The translations under genes were made by a program, and so were the position numbers. From Nepenthes gracilis (Eukaryota; Streptophyta; Magnoliopsida; Caryophyllales; Nepenthaceae): a DNA stretch of 64,000 nucleotides. Of the stretch, positions 46,134-57,575 are shown piece after piece (within the stretch, counting starts at the first letter, position 1; the number at the start of each line of letters is the position of its first letter). Under the pieces are notes generated by a model, which saw only the letters and a program-made list of their open reading frames with translations, had not been told where the DNA came from and did no database searches. Location: NCBI GenBank assembly GCA_033239525.1, contig BSYO01000004.1, forward strand, positions 15,538,037-15,602,036. The letters run 5' to 3'.

Positions 46134-48128
46134 GATTTTTCACGGTAGCTTCTCTCTACCATTTTCAAAATTTCTTTCGAAATTTGAATCTTCCTTCTGC
46201 GGTTGAACCCGCGTCCTCCTTCGACGCTCCTCCTCTGGCCGGGCGGCGCCGGTGCTCAACTTTCGGACCCTTGCGTCTTCCTTCCGGACCCCTGCTCTGG
46301 ATTCGCCGTGGTCCTTTGAGGTTTCGTCTTCGGATGAGCCCCCGTTTTCTGCTGATTCAAGTCCCGGACGAAGCTCTTCCGGCCGAGATTCGACTGGGGT
46401 TTCTGCAGATGGCATGACCACATCTGTTGCGTCTTTCTCCGTTTGGGTCTCTGCTTCTGCCTGGGTCTCTTCCCAGGCTTAGGTAGCTCTTTTCCTTCGT
46501 CCCTTGATTGATTAGGGTTTCTCGCATCCAGTCTTGCCTTGGATTCTTTGCTATGGCTGCTGTGGCGAGTGCTTTGTCTCAGGGCTCCTTAAGTTGGCTT
46601 CGGCTTATGGCCGAAGCTTATGTGCTGCTCGCTGGGATTGAAGCTGACGAACGCCCCGAGCCTGGTGTCTGAAGTCTCTCTGCTTGTTCGTTCCTTCCTG
46701 TAAGTTGGGTTGGGGGCAGCCTGGTTTGCTTTTGGCTGGAACAATAGGCTGGATGTCTAAGAACTGGGAGGGGCTTTGTTTGGACGCTGAAACTCCTTGC
46801 TGGCAGAATTTTGAGTGTGCGGTTCGTTGCAATGCTCATTCTGCAATGCTTCCTCAGATGATTGGGCAGCTTTGCAAATTTGGGGCGATAGGGTCGGTTC
46901 GGGCGCTCTGGCTATTCTTTCATTATTTTTGGGTCTTGAGTTTTCATCCTATATTGACTCTGCTATGCACGTCCTGTGCCCCTGCTGTTATGTCGTTGCA
47001 TTTGATGCAACTGATTTGCTGTTATGGACGGCTGTTGGGTCGGTTTTTTGTTTGCTCTCTGGATGCTGTTGTAATGGTGTTGCATCTATGCTTATTGAGT
47101 CTGGTTCCAGGGTACCGGACAAGGCTAGTTGCTGATGTTGATTGGCCTTCTCTATTTGAGTATTGTGGAGATGAAGCTGATTACTGGGGAGTTGTGGATG
47201 TCAATTCACTTCTTCAATTGAGAACGGTCTTGGCCAGTGTTCTTGGCTGGTCTCTGCTGGGCTCATCAGGTTGCTGAACCCATAATATGCCCGCTGCTGA
47301 ATTAGATGCAGCTGGTGTTGGGATTTGGTGGATGCTTTGAGGTTGGCTGACGACTTGGGCACTGCCTTTGCTGTTTTGGAACTAGCTGGCCGATTCTCTT
47401 GGGCTGAACCCGGATTGGATCTGCAGTCTTACCCTGCTGTTGCAGGATATGCTGCTGCTGGCATTTAGAATGCCATTTGCTGGTTTGCTGATAGTGGCCT
47501 TTGAAGATGCTAAGTTGCATTGTGCTGTATGCTAGCTGCCGTAGTGCAGAACCTGTTGGAGTAATTTGCTGCAGAACCTCTTGTACGATGGGGACACGGT
47601 GCTGTTGCTCCCGGGTTTTGAAGGCGCAGCTCATCTTGGGTAAGTAATTTGTTGGCTGTTGGCTGATGGTGATTATAAAACGTGGCTGTCAGCATTTTGT
47701 TCCTGGCGTGTTCCCATGGTTAGACCTACTGGTGTCCTGGACGATAGATCTTTGCTGCTGGAGCCTTACTGGTCTTGGTTATACTGATGGATTTGGCTGC
47801 GATTCCAGTCTTCGTACTACCTTGGATTGGCCTGGGTTGTTTGATATTTGATTAAATGCTGCTGATGTGGATCAGCCAACTCGGTTTGCTGATCAATATC
47901 TACTTTTGTATAACATCTGACAGATGTTATATTTTGTTAATTATGTTAAAACTTTATTATCATGGAGGACCCCTATGTTGGGTGTTTTTTTTGATGTATG
48001 AACTACTCGGGGAATGCCCTAGCATCTTATGCATTACCTCCAAGTCAAATTACTTGGATTTAATGCATAGATTGTGTAAATTTTTTTTCCCATAAATCCA
48101 AAATACTTACTTACCAAAAAAAAAAAAA
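46134..48128 (+). mobile_element. CTTACC-tail retroposon N1 in gypsy-3 RT, 1995 bp
   Basis: GAGTTTGTAGTGATGCCA (18 bp) lies at 46116-46133 and 48129-48146. The 5' end has a LINE-like leader (CAAAATTTC, GAAATTTGAA) and a GC-rich start to about 46480. A G/T-rich body without conserved ORF follows, then GCTCGGGGAATGCCCTAG-like tail sequence (48004), a hairpin at 48029-48068 (ATGCATTA with TAATGCAT) and TACTTACTTACC-poly(A). Both ends are present, so this is probably a full-length short member. Confidence 0.92.
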
Positions 48129-48482
48129 GAGTTTGTAGTGATGCCATTTGGGTTAACTAATGCTCCAGCTGTATTTATGGACTTGATGAACAGAGTTTTT
48201 CAACCCTATTTGGATAAATTTGTGATAGTCTTTATTGATGACATCCTTGTTTATTCGAAGAGTTATGAGGAACATCAGAAGCATTCAAGGACTATACTCT
48301 TGATCCTTAGGGAACACCAGCTGTTCGCCAAATTAAATAACTACAAATTCTGGTTAGAGGAAGTGGGATTCCTTAGACACATCATTTCCAAAGAGGGGAT
48401 TTTTGTCAATCCTAAGAAGGTGGAGGCAGTGGTGAAATGGAACCGGCCAACCTCTGTGACTGAAGTATGGAGCTTCTTAGGC
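48129..48482 (+). pseudogene. pol: Gypsy-3 RT middle part with catalytic box
   Basis: An open frame, [20 protein letters not shown] through [16 protein letters not shown] (YxDD-type catalytic box) to [17 protein letters not shown], ends in the insertion. It is directly collinear with gypsy-2 at 22311-22650. AGCTTCTTAGGC at 48471-48482 is the left target duplication of N2. Confidence 0.92.
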
Positions 48483-50589
48483 TTTTTTTTTGTAAGCAAG
48501 TATTTTGGATTAATGGGAGGAAAAATTACAAAATCGATGTTTTATCTCCAAGTATTTTGACTTGGGGATGAAAACATAACCCACTGGGGCATACCCCGAG
48601 CAACTAGTACAACCAAAGGTACATAACAAACCTCTAGGAGGCCAACGTTCTACATAACCTATAGAAATTGAAAAATATTACATCACAATACAGAAGGAAA
48701 GCGTCGCTTTCCATCCCCCTGCAACCAACGACAGCCGGCTGCTATAATACACCAGCAGCAACAAAGACATCAACATCCACACAGCAATGGGAGCTACAAC
48801 AACATTGGAGACGACCCACCAGCTTCCATGCATCCAAATCACCAAAAACGTATCCAGGATTCAGGTCATAGCCATTATCAATAGCAAAAACTGATTACAT
48901 CAGCAAGGAGAGACCATCAGCAGGCACCAGCAGAAGCAAAGACCAGCTCAGCAAACAAATGGAGTAGCAATGTTGCGCCAACAGACCCGGCATCAACCAC
49001 TTTCGATCACAGCATAGTCCAGCAATGGGAACCAGCCTACAAGGCATCAGCCAACATCACAGCAGACAACATATCCCATCACCTGCTACATCTAACTCAG
49101 CAACATAATGGGCTCAGCAGTAGCGTAAGCCAGAGCAGCTCCACTAAACTCAAAGCAACTCCATAACCACTACATAAGCCCGCAAAAAAATAAGCAGAGC
49201 ATGGCCAAAGCCAGCACCAGCAAAATCAGCAAACAAAAGTTGTAGACACAATCATCCAGTCATCAAATTGACACCCAAATCCAATCCGCGCCTGGTCTCA
49301 ACAGTAGATGCCGAGAAAGTCCATTGGAGGCAGCTTCAAAGCAATTCAGCGAGCCTTAGTTCAATACAATCAGTGGACATCAACCCCTTCAGCTCCCGCA
49401 AACTAGCAGCATCAGCAAAAGCATATGACATCAGAACTCACTCAACCAAACAAATCCTGGGCCATCTCGTCAGCACCACACCCAAAATCCCCAAGTCAGA
49501 TTCACAGGTACCCCCACACCTTCCACATGGAAGGAGACACAGGCAGAGCAACACCAGAGCCAGCAAACCGGAACCCGTCTGATTGAAGGAGCAGTGAATA
49601 CCATCACAAGATAGGCCGAAGAGGCACCAATAGCAGCAAACATCACCCCAACGACCGCACAAAGAGGGACGTATTAAGTCCACCGGATGCGGAGCGAGAG
49701 GCAGTGAGAGCACCTCAAACATCGGGTTCAGAGGACAGCAGAAACGAAGAGTTTCACCGCATAAACCGGAGAAGCAAGATGGCGAAATAGTCCAACCACC
49801 ATATCATTCACATCATCGAAGGATTTCCAGGCATCCAAACCGACAGGCCACTCCCGGCTCTTGGCATTCCAAAGATATAATTCCCAGGACCCGAGCATAA
49901 ACGGGCTCCCCCAACCCATCCAACAGAAGGGACTCACAGCAGAGATGCTTCGAGACCGGCACAGACGGTTCGTCAATGGGCAGATCCAATGAGCCGCATA
50001 ATAGCTTAAGCTTGAGGCACCGCACCCGAAAAGGAACAAAAAGACAAACCAAGCACCAACTCGTAGCTTCCACAAAGAAAACCAGAGACAGGGCTCTCGG
50101 CCTCGGCCTGATGAGCATAGAGCCCAGCCAATCCGAAGGCGAGCAACCCTAATTAATCGAGATTCGAGGATGAGTAGAAAAAAAACCGAAAAGAGCCCGA
50201 GAGAGAAGGAGATCTCCAATCGGCAGCAGCCTCGTCGATGCGATTTTGGTACCAGCGAGGGACCCTGGGTCAGCTCTAGCCCAAAAAGCTTCACCGGGGC
50301 AACCGGCAGTGCCTCCATCCCAACCCGATTCAAGAAACACGGTCTCACAGCTGCATCCGAAGATTTAGAGGCGGCCCACGGAAGCTAGAGCAGAGGACCG
50401 AGAAAAGAGGAGGTGGAGACGGGAACGGAGACAACCGGGCGAGCAACCGGGGGAGGCCGGCCATGGCGGCGGCCCAGCGCCGCCGGCGCCGTAAGAGGAG
50501 CGCCGAAGAAACGCGTTCAAATTTCAAAATGATTTTGAAATTTGAACGAAGAGAGAAGCGAGAGCTTCTCTCTCTAGCCCTCAAAAATC
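48483..50589 (-). mobile_element. CTTACC-tail retroposon N2 in gypsy-3 RT, 2107 bp
   Basis: AGCTTCTTAGGC (12 bp) at 48471-48482 is repeated at 50590-50601. It starts poly(T)-GTAAGCAAGTATTTTGG, with the hairpin near 48540-48575 and GGGCATACCCCGAGCA near 48590. The body is A/C rich. The right end is the LINE-like leader in reverse (TTCAAATTTCAAAATG and TTTGAAATTTGAAC, 50517-50546) with the CATGGCGGCGG region at 50462. A 206-codon minus ORF (49728-50348) has no recognisable domain and lies where ORF1 N-terminal sequence would be; I do not call it a gene. Confidence 0.92.
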
Positions 50590-50722
50590 AGCTTCTTAGG
50601 CATGGCCGGATATTACAGACAGTTTGTGAAAAACTTCTCCCAAATCGCCTTGCCTCTCACGCAACTAACAAAGAAAGAGGCTAAGTTTGAGTGGACCAGT
50701 GACTATGAAGGGAGCTTTCAGG
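50590..50722 (+). pseudogene. pol: Gypsy-3 RT end, short piece between insertions
   Basis: [20 protein letters not shown], then KKEAKFEWTSDYE, collinear with gypsy-2 near 22660-22760. GAAGGGAGCTTTCAGG at 50707-50722 is the left target duplication of N3. Confidence 0.9.
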
Positions 50723-53006
50723 GGGCGTTGTCAGAGGCGTTGCTGCCTTGGGTGCCGGGCGGCTCCGGTGCCTTGCCAGCCTTCTGGTTGCTTGCCCGGC
50801 CCCCCCTCACCCTCACCCGGCTACCCGTCTCCATCCTTCCGTCTCCATGCTCTGGAGTTGTCGGTCTCGGCGACCTCGATGCCTTCGAAGTTGCCTGAGT
50901 GTTTGGTTTTCTTTTTTTTCCTTCTGATTGGGACGAAGGCTCTCCATCTGTTGAAGATTTAGTGGCTGGGGTCCTATGGCCTCTGAGAGTGAGATGGCGC
51001 TCACTTTGAGTCCTCGCATCTCTTTCCACCTCGTTTCCTTTTTTCCTCGGTTTGCGCCTAGGGTTTGACATAGGTTCGTCTCTACCATTCAGATTGGGAT
51101 GGGGCTTTCGAAGGCCTGGATGCTGGCTCTGAGGTGCTGATGCCTTGTTGTTCCCTTCTGGTGGACGGTTTTGGGGATGCCGTGGCGTCTTTGGTTTGGT
51201 GAAGCCCGGCGGATGCTCAAGCGCCGGCGTGGTCCTCTTGGATGCCTCTCGAACTTTCTGGTGTGTTGGGGATTTCTCCTTGTGCTTCCATTTTTGGAGA
51301 TTGGCTTGGATGCTTATGGTATGGACTGCTGCAAATTGTTGGTCTCGATGTGTGGGCTGGGAGCTACTTCCACTGGATTTCTGGTGTGTCTCGCTCTATG
51401 TTGGGCTTCGTCATTGAGTTGAGCTCCGGCGTCTCTCGGGGTGCTTCTTTAAATTGAGGCTCTTGTAGACTGGAGGCTGCAGCTTGCCGGAGTGCTTTAG
51501 TGCCTTTACGTATCTTTCTTTGTATCTCGGTGCCGTCTCATCTTGAAGGAATTGGTGCGGCCGATCTTCATATAGTCTTGCTTTCTGTTGGTATGGCTGT
51601 GTGTCCCTTTGTTGATTGGGTTGTGGGAGCCCGTGTGTTTATGGACTGGGATCATGTGGTTGAGGGCAGAGTAGCTGATTGTGGAATATTTTGGTTGCTA
51701 AAATTTCTTCTTGTTGAGGTGGTGCTGGTCTGCTTGCTGCTTTATTGTGGTGAGTTTATGTTGCAGTCCATCAGATTGCTTTTGTCAGGCTTCTTCAGCC
51801 AGTTTGTTGCTGTTGTTGCTTCGCAACAATTTTGCTTGGGTTGCAATCTGTGTTGGCTGATCCCATTGGTGTGTTCTGCACTGCCTGCTGCCAGGAATGG
51901 CGTATTGGCGGTTGCAACTGCTGCCTGCTATTGGGGTAGGGGATGTAGTCGGCTTTGCTGTGGATTGTCTTAGAATGGCTATGATTGGCGGTCTGCTAAC
52001 TGCTGCCTTCTGTTTGTCCGGGGGATGCTGCCTCTTTGTTTCATGAATATGTTGGGTATGCATCTTGCTGTCTTGCGTTCCTGAATTGGTTTTGCTGCTG
52101 ATAGTAGGATGCGGATCCCATCTTTGAGTGAAGAAAGATGGTTGCGGGTTTTTAGTAGGCATTTTGGTATGCTAGTTCATGCTGCTGATGTAACATGGCC
52201 TTGATGTGGATGGGGTTTGGTCACGACCTATTCTCTGAAGCATCTTTTTGGAGCTGTAACAGATTTGTACTTAATGAGACTGGTATGCAGCTTGCCTGAA
52301 GTTGGTGGCTCTGCCAATTTTGCTGCCCCTGAAGTAAGAAGCAGGGTGAATGGCAGTTTTTGGTTGGCTGAGGATGAATTGGCTGCAGCTGCAGCTGCAG
52401 TCTTGCTGATGATGGTGTGCTGATCTCCAGTTGGTTGAGTATGCAGGTGCTGGTTTGCTTGCATGCTTCAATCTGCCCATATGAAGCTGTAACTGGCAGC
52501 TGCACTGGGAGTAGCTGCTATCTGACGCTACAGCTTGCTTGTTCGGTTCTGATTCACAACGTGGATGCTGATGGATGGTGACAAGATATCCTCCTGTTGC
52601 CTTTTTGTGCTGCTGATCTGCTGCCATATGGAAGTCCACCGTGACTTTGATGCAAATTGCATTGGTTTTGTGGAGCCTTGGAGCCAAGGTTTCATTTGTG
52701 TTGCTGCTGCTATGTTTTCAAGAGCCGAATGTGGTACTGACTGCCATGCCATGCCACTGTGTGATGCTGGTTATGTGTTGGCTGTGTTCAGTCTTGTTTA
52801 CGATGGAATTATCATATTTTGTCGTTTTTGGTAAACGTTGTCCTCCTAGAGGCCTTTTAGTATATTCAGATGTACTGTCCGCTCGGGGTATGCCCTAACG
52901 TTTTATGTTTTATCTTCAAGTCAAAATACTTGGAGATAAACATATTATTTTGTACTATTTTTCTCCCATTAATCTAAAATACTTACTTACCAAAAAAAAA
53001 AAAAAA
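50723..53006 (+). mobile_element. CTTACC-tail retroposon N3 in gypsy-3, 2284 bp
   Basis: GAAGGGAGCTTTCAGG (16 bp) is at 50707-50722 and 53007-53022. The 5' part is GC rich and lacks the AAATTTGAAA leader, so it may be slightly 5'-truncated. The body (51100-52860) is strongly G/T rich with words such as TTGCTGCTGC. It ends with GCTCGGGGTATGCCCTAA, a hairpin at 52905-52943 (loop CAAAAT) and TACTTACTTACC-poly(A). M5 is a truncated relative. No conserved ORF is supported. Confidence 0.92.
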
Positions 53007-53619
53007 GAAGGGAGCTTTCAGGTACTAAAAAACAGACTAACTTCTGCACCGGTCCTGACCATTCCAGATGAATCAGGAGGACTGATTGTCTATTGTGTGC
53101 CTCAAAGATTGGGTTGGGCTTTGTTTTAATGCAGCACGGAAGGGTAGTTGCCTATGGGTCGCGACGGTTGAAGGATCATGAAAGGAATTACCCAACTCAC
53201 AATCTAGAATTGGCTGGAGTACTGTTTGCGCCAAAAATCTAGAGACATCACCTGTATGGAGAGAGATTCTTGGTCTATTCCGATCATAAAAGCTTAAAGT
53301 ATTTGTTCTCTCAAAAGGAACTGAACATGCGACAGCGAAGGTGGATTGAGTTTCTGAAGAATTATGAATGTAAAATCCAGTACGAGCCAGGTAAGGCCAA
53401 TGTAGTCACCGATGCACTAAGTCAGCGACCAGGTATGTTGGCAAAAATGCAGGTTAAGCAAATGGAGATGTTGGACTATCTAATGCACTATGACATCCGA
53501 CGATATGTTTAACGAAAGCGAATGATTTTAGCATACCTTCAAGTCCAGCCAGAGGTGATAGATGAGGTTAAGGGAGAGCAAGTGAATGATCCCTTCCTTG
53601 TGAATATCATGAGTAATCT
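53007..53619 (+). pseudogene. pol: Gypsy-3 RNase H and linker to integrase
   Basis: [15 protein letters not shown] then IVYC (frame change after it), [12 protein letters not shown], and an open stretch [20 protein letters not shown] to [18 protein letters not shown] with a TAA near 53510. It continues QVQPEVIDEVKGEQVNDPFL. GAATATCATGAGTAATCT at 53602-53619 is the left target duplication of N4. Confidence 0.9.
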
Positions 53620-53725
53620 AGAGGAACATACTTCCATATCACGATTTTCTAGAGAGAGGTGCTCTCCCCTCTCTCTAGGTTTCAAAATTTGAAATTTGAA
53701 CTGCGCGCCTGGGTCCAGCGCCGGC

Positions 53726-56676
53726 ATGGTCGGCCCCCTGCAGGCGTCGTCGATCCTCCCCAAGGCCTCCTCTCCTTCATCATCCCCCATCCTTTCTTCA
53801 CCGTCTTTGGCTTCGCCTGTTGCAGCTCTTCTCTCTCCCTCCTTCCCTCTTCACCGGAATGCCTTGTTCTAGTCCCCTGAACCCGATGCGGCTAGGAGTG
53901 GATTTTGGGCCTTCCTTACTGGTCTTTGAGGCAGATCTTCTACTTTGCACTACCTGCTGCCAGGAGTGGCAAATTGCTGACGCAACTGGTGCTTGATGGT
54001 GGCTGTTTGCAACTGTGTTGTGGTTTTTCTTTGCAAGGTAGTGTTTGGTGGTGCTCTGATGTTGTTGCCCAGTGCTGTATTTATCCGGTTAGCAAAGCTG
54101 CTGCTGCTGGGCATTTATTTGGGTTGCTCTACTGCTGCTGGGCATTTATTTGGGCTGCTTTTAACTTGCCGTAAAGGATGTTTGGCCTAGGAATTTTTTT
54201 TGGAATTGGTCCTGGATGCCACAATTTTTAATGCAGAGTGGACATTTGCTGTCTACTATAATGGGCCATTCGCTGAAGTGCTGATTGGTCATTGGATCTT
54301 CTCGCCTGGAATTCTCTGTTAAGTCGGATTGCATCTTTGGAATTCTCTGCTGTATTGAGTGGCGGTGGATTTTGTTGGCCCTTCACCCTTTGTTCTTGGT
54401 AGTAGCAAGTGGACTCGATTCATTTTTGCTGGTTCTTTGGCTTCATCATGCTTCATTGGCGTAGTATGATGCGGTGGGCTTGAGGTGTCTTTGTCTTTGT
54501 GTTGAGTGCGAGAATCTTTGGGTTTCTATGGTGCTGTATTACAGAATGCGTAACGTATGGTTGTGTTGCTGTTCCACCTTTAGTTGCCGGGAGTTGCAAG
54601 TGGGCTCGTTGATGGTTCTTTGGCTACATCATGCTTCATTGTTAGAAGGTGTGGGGGCTGGAATCAAGTATTGCCCTAAATTGGCATGTTTTTTGTTTTG
54701 GAACCTTTTTTCGATGTTAGAGTAGTTTGTCCATGTATCGCACAAATACCAGCATTTTTGTCTTTTCGTTGGTTTCATTCGTTGTATCAGAGTGCTCGGG
54801 GCATGCCCTAGCATCTATGGTTTATCCCCTAGTCGGAATAACACTAGGAGATAAACCATTACTTATAAATTTTTTCTCCCACTAATCCAAATCTCTTAAT
54901 TACCAAAAAAAAAAAAAGAACCCAATGCGGCCTTCTTAGAGCGCCTGAAGCTCTTGGAGCCCTGCACCCCCCACATTTTGACGTCTCCTTCTCCCGTCAA
55001 CTCATGCATCGATTATGCTGTTCGGAACCATAACGAGGTGGTTGCTGGTCGTGCTAGAGCCAAGAGCGCTACCGCTGTTGACGCTGGTACTATTCCAATC
55101 TCTCCGCATTTCAATTCAGGTGCGTCCCTTACCAAGCTCCCATCCTCCTGGGCTGAGGTCATCCATGAGAAGCGTGCTTGCCCATTGCCTTCTCTAAAAT
55201 ACTTTGCCCCTCCTTCTTCCAAAGGGAATGTTGTACCCATTTCTCTTCTGCTCGATGTCATCAAATAGAGCCGGGAAGTTTGTGGCACTACTCTTGTAGG
55301 TTTCTTCTCTGACACCCCTTTACACTTTATGGCGGTGAACACCATTGCCCGCAAAATTTGGGTGAGTTTTGGAATCAATCATGTTGCTGCGAATGAAGAT
55401 GGATTCTTCTTCTTCTTCCGGTTTGATTCCGAACAGCAATTATCTCACTGTCTTTCCAAAGGTCCATGGACATTTGGCAAGAAACAGATTTTCCTCAAAC
55501 GATGGCAGCCTAGGATGGAGTTTGAGGAATCAGCAATTATCTCTCTTCAACGTTCCGATTGAGTTCTGGACCCCCTTGGGTCTTAGCTGGCTAGCTAGTG
55601 TGGTCGGCAAACCCCTTTACCTTGACCTGTGCACAGCCCATATGGATCGAATGCACTTCGCCAGGATATGCGTCGAAGTGAGTAAAATGGGTCCTCTTCC
55701 TTCAAAAATCAGTATTAAAGCTGATGAGAATGTCTTGGCCAAGGATGTGGTTATTGTGGTTGATTACCAGTGGAAGCCAAAGCACCATGGAAATGGTCGC
55801 CCTGCAATCCAAAAGAACACTAGTACGAGTACCGCTGCCAAACAGGCTGTCGTGAACCTAAACCCTGATGTTGTCTCGGTGACATCCGCTGAACCTGAGG
55901 CTTCCATTGCTATTGAAAAGGTGCCTGTGGATTCTATTTCAATTTCTTCTGAGGAGAAAGTGGATATTCTGGTGAATTCTACGTCATCCTCTGGAATGTC
56001 TGGAAGGACGGTGGATCATTCCCTGGATTCAGTTTTGAATTTGTCGCCTCAGGAGGGCGCCCACACTGCTCATGACAATGTCTCTTCCAGTGAGGTTGGA
56101 CCTATCTCATTGCCTCTCCAGGCTAATGCGGATCCTCCGACTGATCCGGATGCTGTGGGCTCAGTTGTAGATTCATTAGATGCAGATGGGCTTCCTTTAG
56201 TTGACTCTGTTGTTCAGTCTTCAGATGCGACCCCCTTCAAGGCTCTGGATCAGGCTCCATTCTTAAAGAGGGTGTGGTTTGCTCCTGAGATCTTGTCAGT
56301 TGAGGCTCCTAGTAGTGCTCCTCATCGCAGGATGTTGGCTCCTTGCAGTGATATTTGTCATCCAATTAAGTTTTGTAGATCCAATCTAGGAAACTTGGCT
56401 TCTGAGGAAGTCCCTGTGGATGTTGGCCCCATTCCTGGTGCTGATATCGAGTACCATGACCTGTCGATTCCTCTAGCTGATGGAGTGACTTCGGAGATGG
56501 AGCCTGCGTCTGTTTTCGATTCGGATCTCACGCCTAGCCCTATCTCTCGTATTTCAAAAAAATACTCCCTGGTTGCTTCAAACTTTGAGGAGCCATTTTC
56601 TTCAAGCTCCGTGGGTAGCACTGAACGGGCTAAGAAAAAAACTCAAAGTAGGATAAAGCCCTATAAATCTAAGTGA
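53726..56676 (+). pseudogene. LINE ORF1 with DUF4283-type domain, split by N5
   Basis: ATG 53726 (MVGPLQASS) begins a Ser/Pro-rich N-terminus with TAG at 53873. After removing N5 and one target duplication the frame continues as FLERLKLLEPC. SWAEVIHEKR and LHFMAVNTIARKIWVSFGI lead into the DUF4283 region; a frame change near 55560 moves to EFWTPLGLSWLASVVGKPLY and ARICVEVSKMGPLPSKI. A long acidic Ser-rich linker follows, then VWFAPEILS and a basic end, KKKTQSRIKPYKSK. Family proteins bind LINE RNA. About 640 codons, near full length; another TAG lies at 55266. Confidence 0.85.
53893..54917 (+). mobile_element. CTTACC-tail retroposon N5, nested in ORF1, 1025 bp
   Basis: GAACCCGATGCGGC (53879-53892) and GAACCCAATGCGGC (54918-54931) form a 14-bp target duplication with one mismatch. 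The G/T-rich body ends in GCTCGGGGCATGCCCTAG, a hairpin at 54818-54858 (TGGTTTATCCCCTAGT with ACTAGGAGATAAACCA) and TTAATTACC-poly(A). No ORF of interest. Confidence 0.9.
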
Positions 56677-56689
56677 TTTGCAGTGGGAG

Positions 56690-57575
56690 TTCCTTTTGTT
56701 CACTAAAAGGCCGGAGTGGAATGAATTCGTTGAGGCCGGATTGCCTTTTGATCTCTTTAAGGCCGGAATGGCCTTGTGTTTGGGGAGGCCCGAGCGATTG
56801 CTGTTGTGGCATCCAAAAAAAAAAAAATTGGAGTGCCATTGCTCATTTTATCTGGGGGCCGGAGCGCTTTTGCTCTCTTTATCCGGAGTGCTTTGGGCGG
56901 TGTGCAATGGATGGAGTGGCTTTGTTGAATCCGGAGTTCCTTTGTCTGGAGGCCGGAGTGATTTGTGAGATGCTTAATGGCTGGAGTGATTTAAGGCCGG
57001 AGTTGAATTGTGCTTCTTAAAAGCCGGAGTGATTTAACGTCGAAGTTGAATTGTGCTTCTTGTTGGCCAGAGTTGCCTTGCGCTTTTTGAAAGCCAGAGT
57101 GATTTGTGGCGCTTTTTGTTCTCTTTAGGGCCGGAATGGCCTTGTGTTTGGGAGACCGGAACACTTGCTGTTGTGGCTTCCAAAAAAAAAAAATTGGAGT
57201 GGCTTTGCTCAATTTATCTGGGGGCCGGAGCGCTTTTGCTCTCTTTATCCGGAGTGCATTGGGCGGTGCGCCTTGGACGGAGTGGCTTTGTTGAATTCGG
57301 AGTTCCTTTGTCTGGAGGCCGGAGTGACTTGTGTGATGCTTAATGGCCGGAGTGACTTGTGTGATGCTTAATGGCCGGAGTTGAATTGTGCTTCTTAAAA
57401 GCCGGAGTGATTTAAGGCCGGAGTTGAATTGTGCTTCTTAAAAGCCGGAGTGATTTAAGGCCGGAGTTGAATTTTGCTTCTTGACGGCCGGAGTTGCCTT
57501 GCGCTTTTTGAAAGCCGGAGTGATTTGTGGCGCCTTGAAGGCCGGAGTTGCCTTGTGCGTCTGGAAAGCCGGAGT
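56690..57575 (+). repeat. CCGGAGT array in the 3' part of N4
   Basis: GGCCGGAGTG, GGACGGAGTGG and variants recur every 20-40 bases, more than 25 times. A unit of about 369 bp is tandemly repeated: GGCCGGAATGGCCTTGTG at 56761 and 57130, each followed by an A run, ATCTGGGGGCCGGAGCG and ATCCGGAGTGC. At the right, a GCCGGAGTTGAATTGTGCTT subrepeat of about 47 bp is amplified. ORFs here arise from the repeat and are not genes. Confidence 0.88.

Noticed and set aside
46684..47277. 197-codon plus ORF in insert N1
   Set aside because: G/T-rich retroposon body; it is Cys/Leu/Trp rich because of composition, and no relative shares it.
49728..50348. 206-codon minus ORF in insert N2
   Set aside because: It lies in the element's 5' region and may derive from ORF1 or leader sequence, but no domain is recognisable and relatives do not keep it open.
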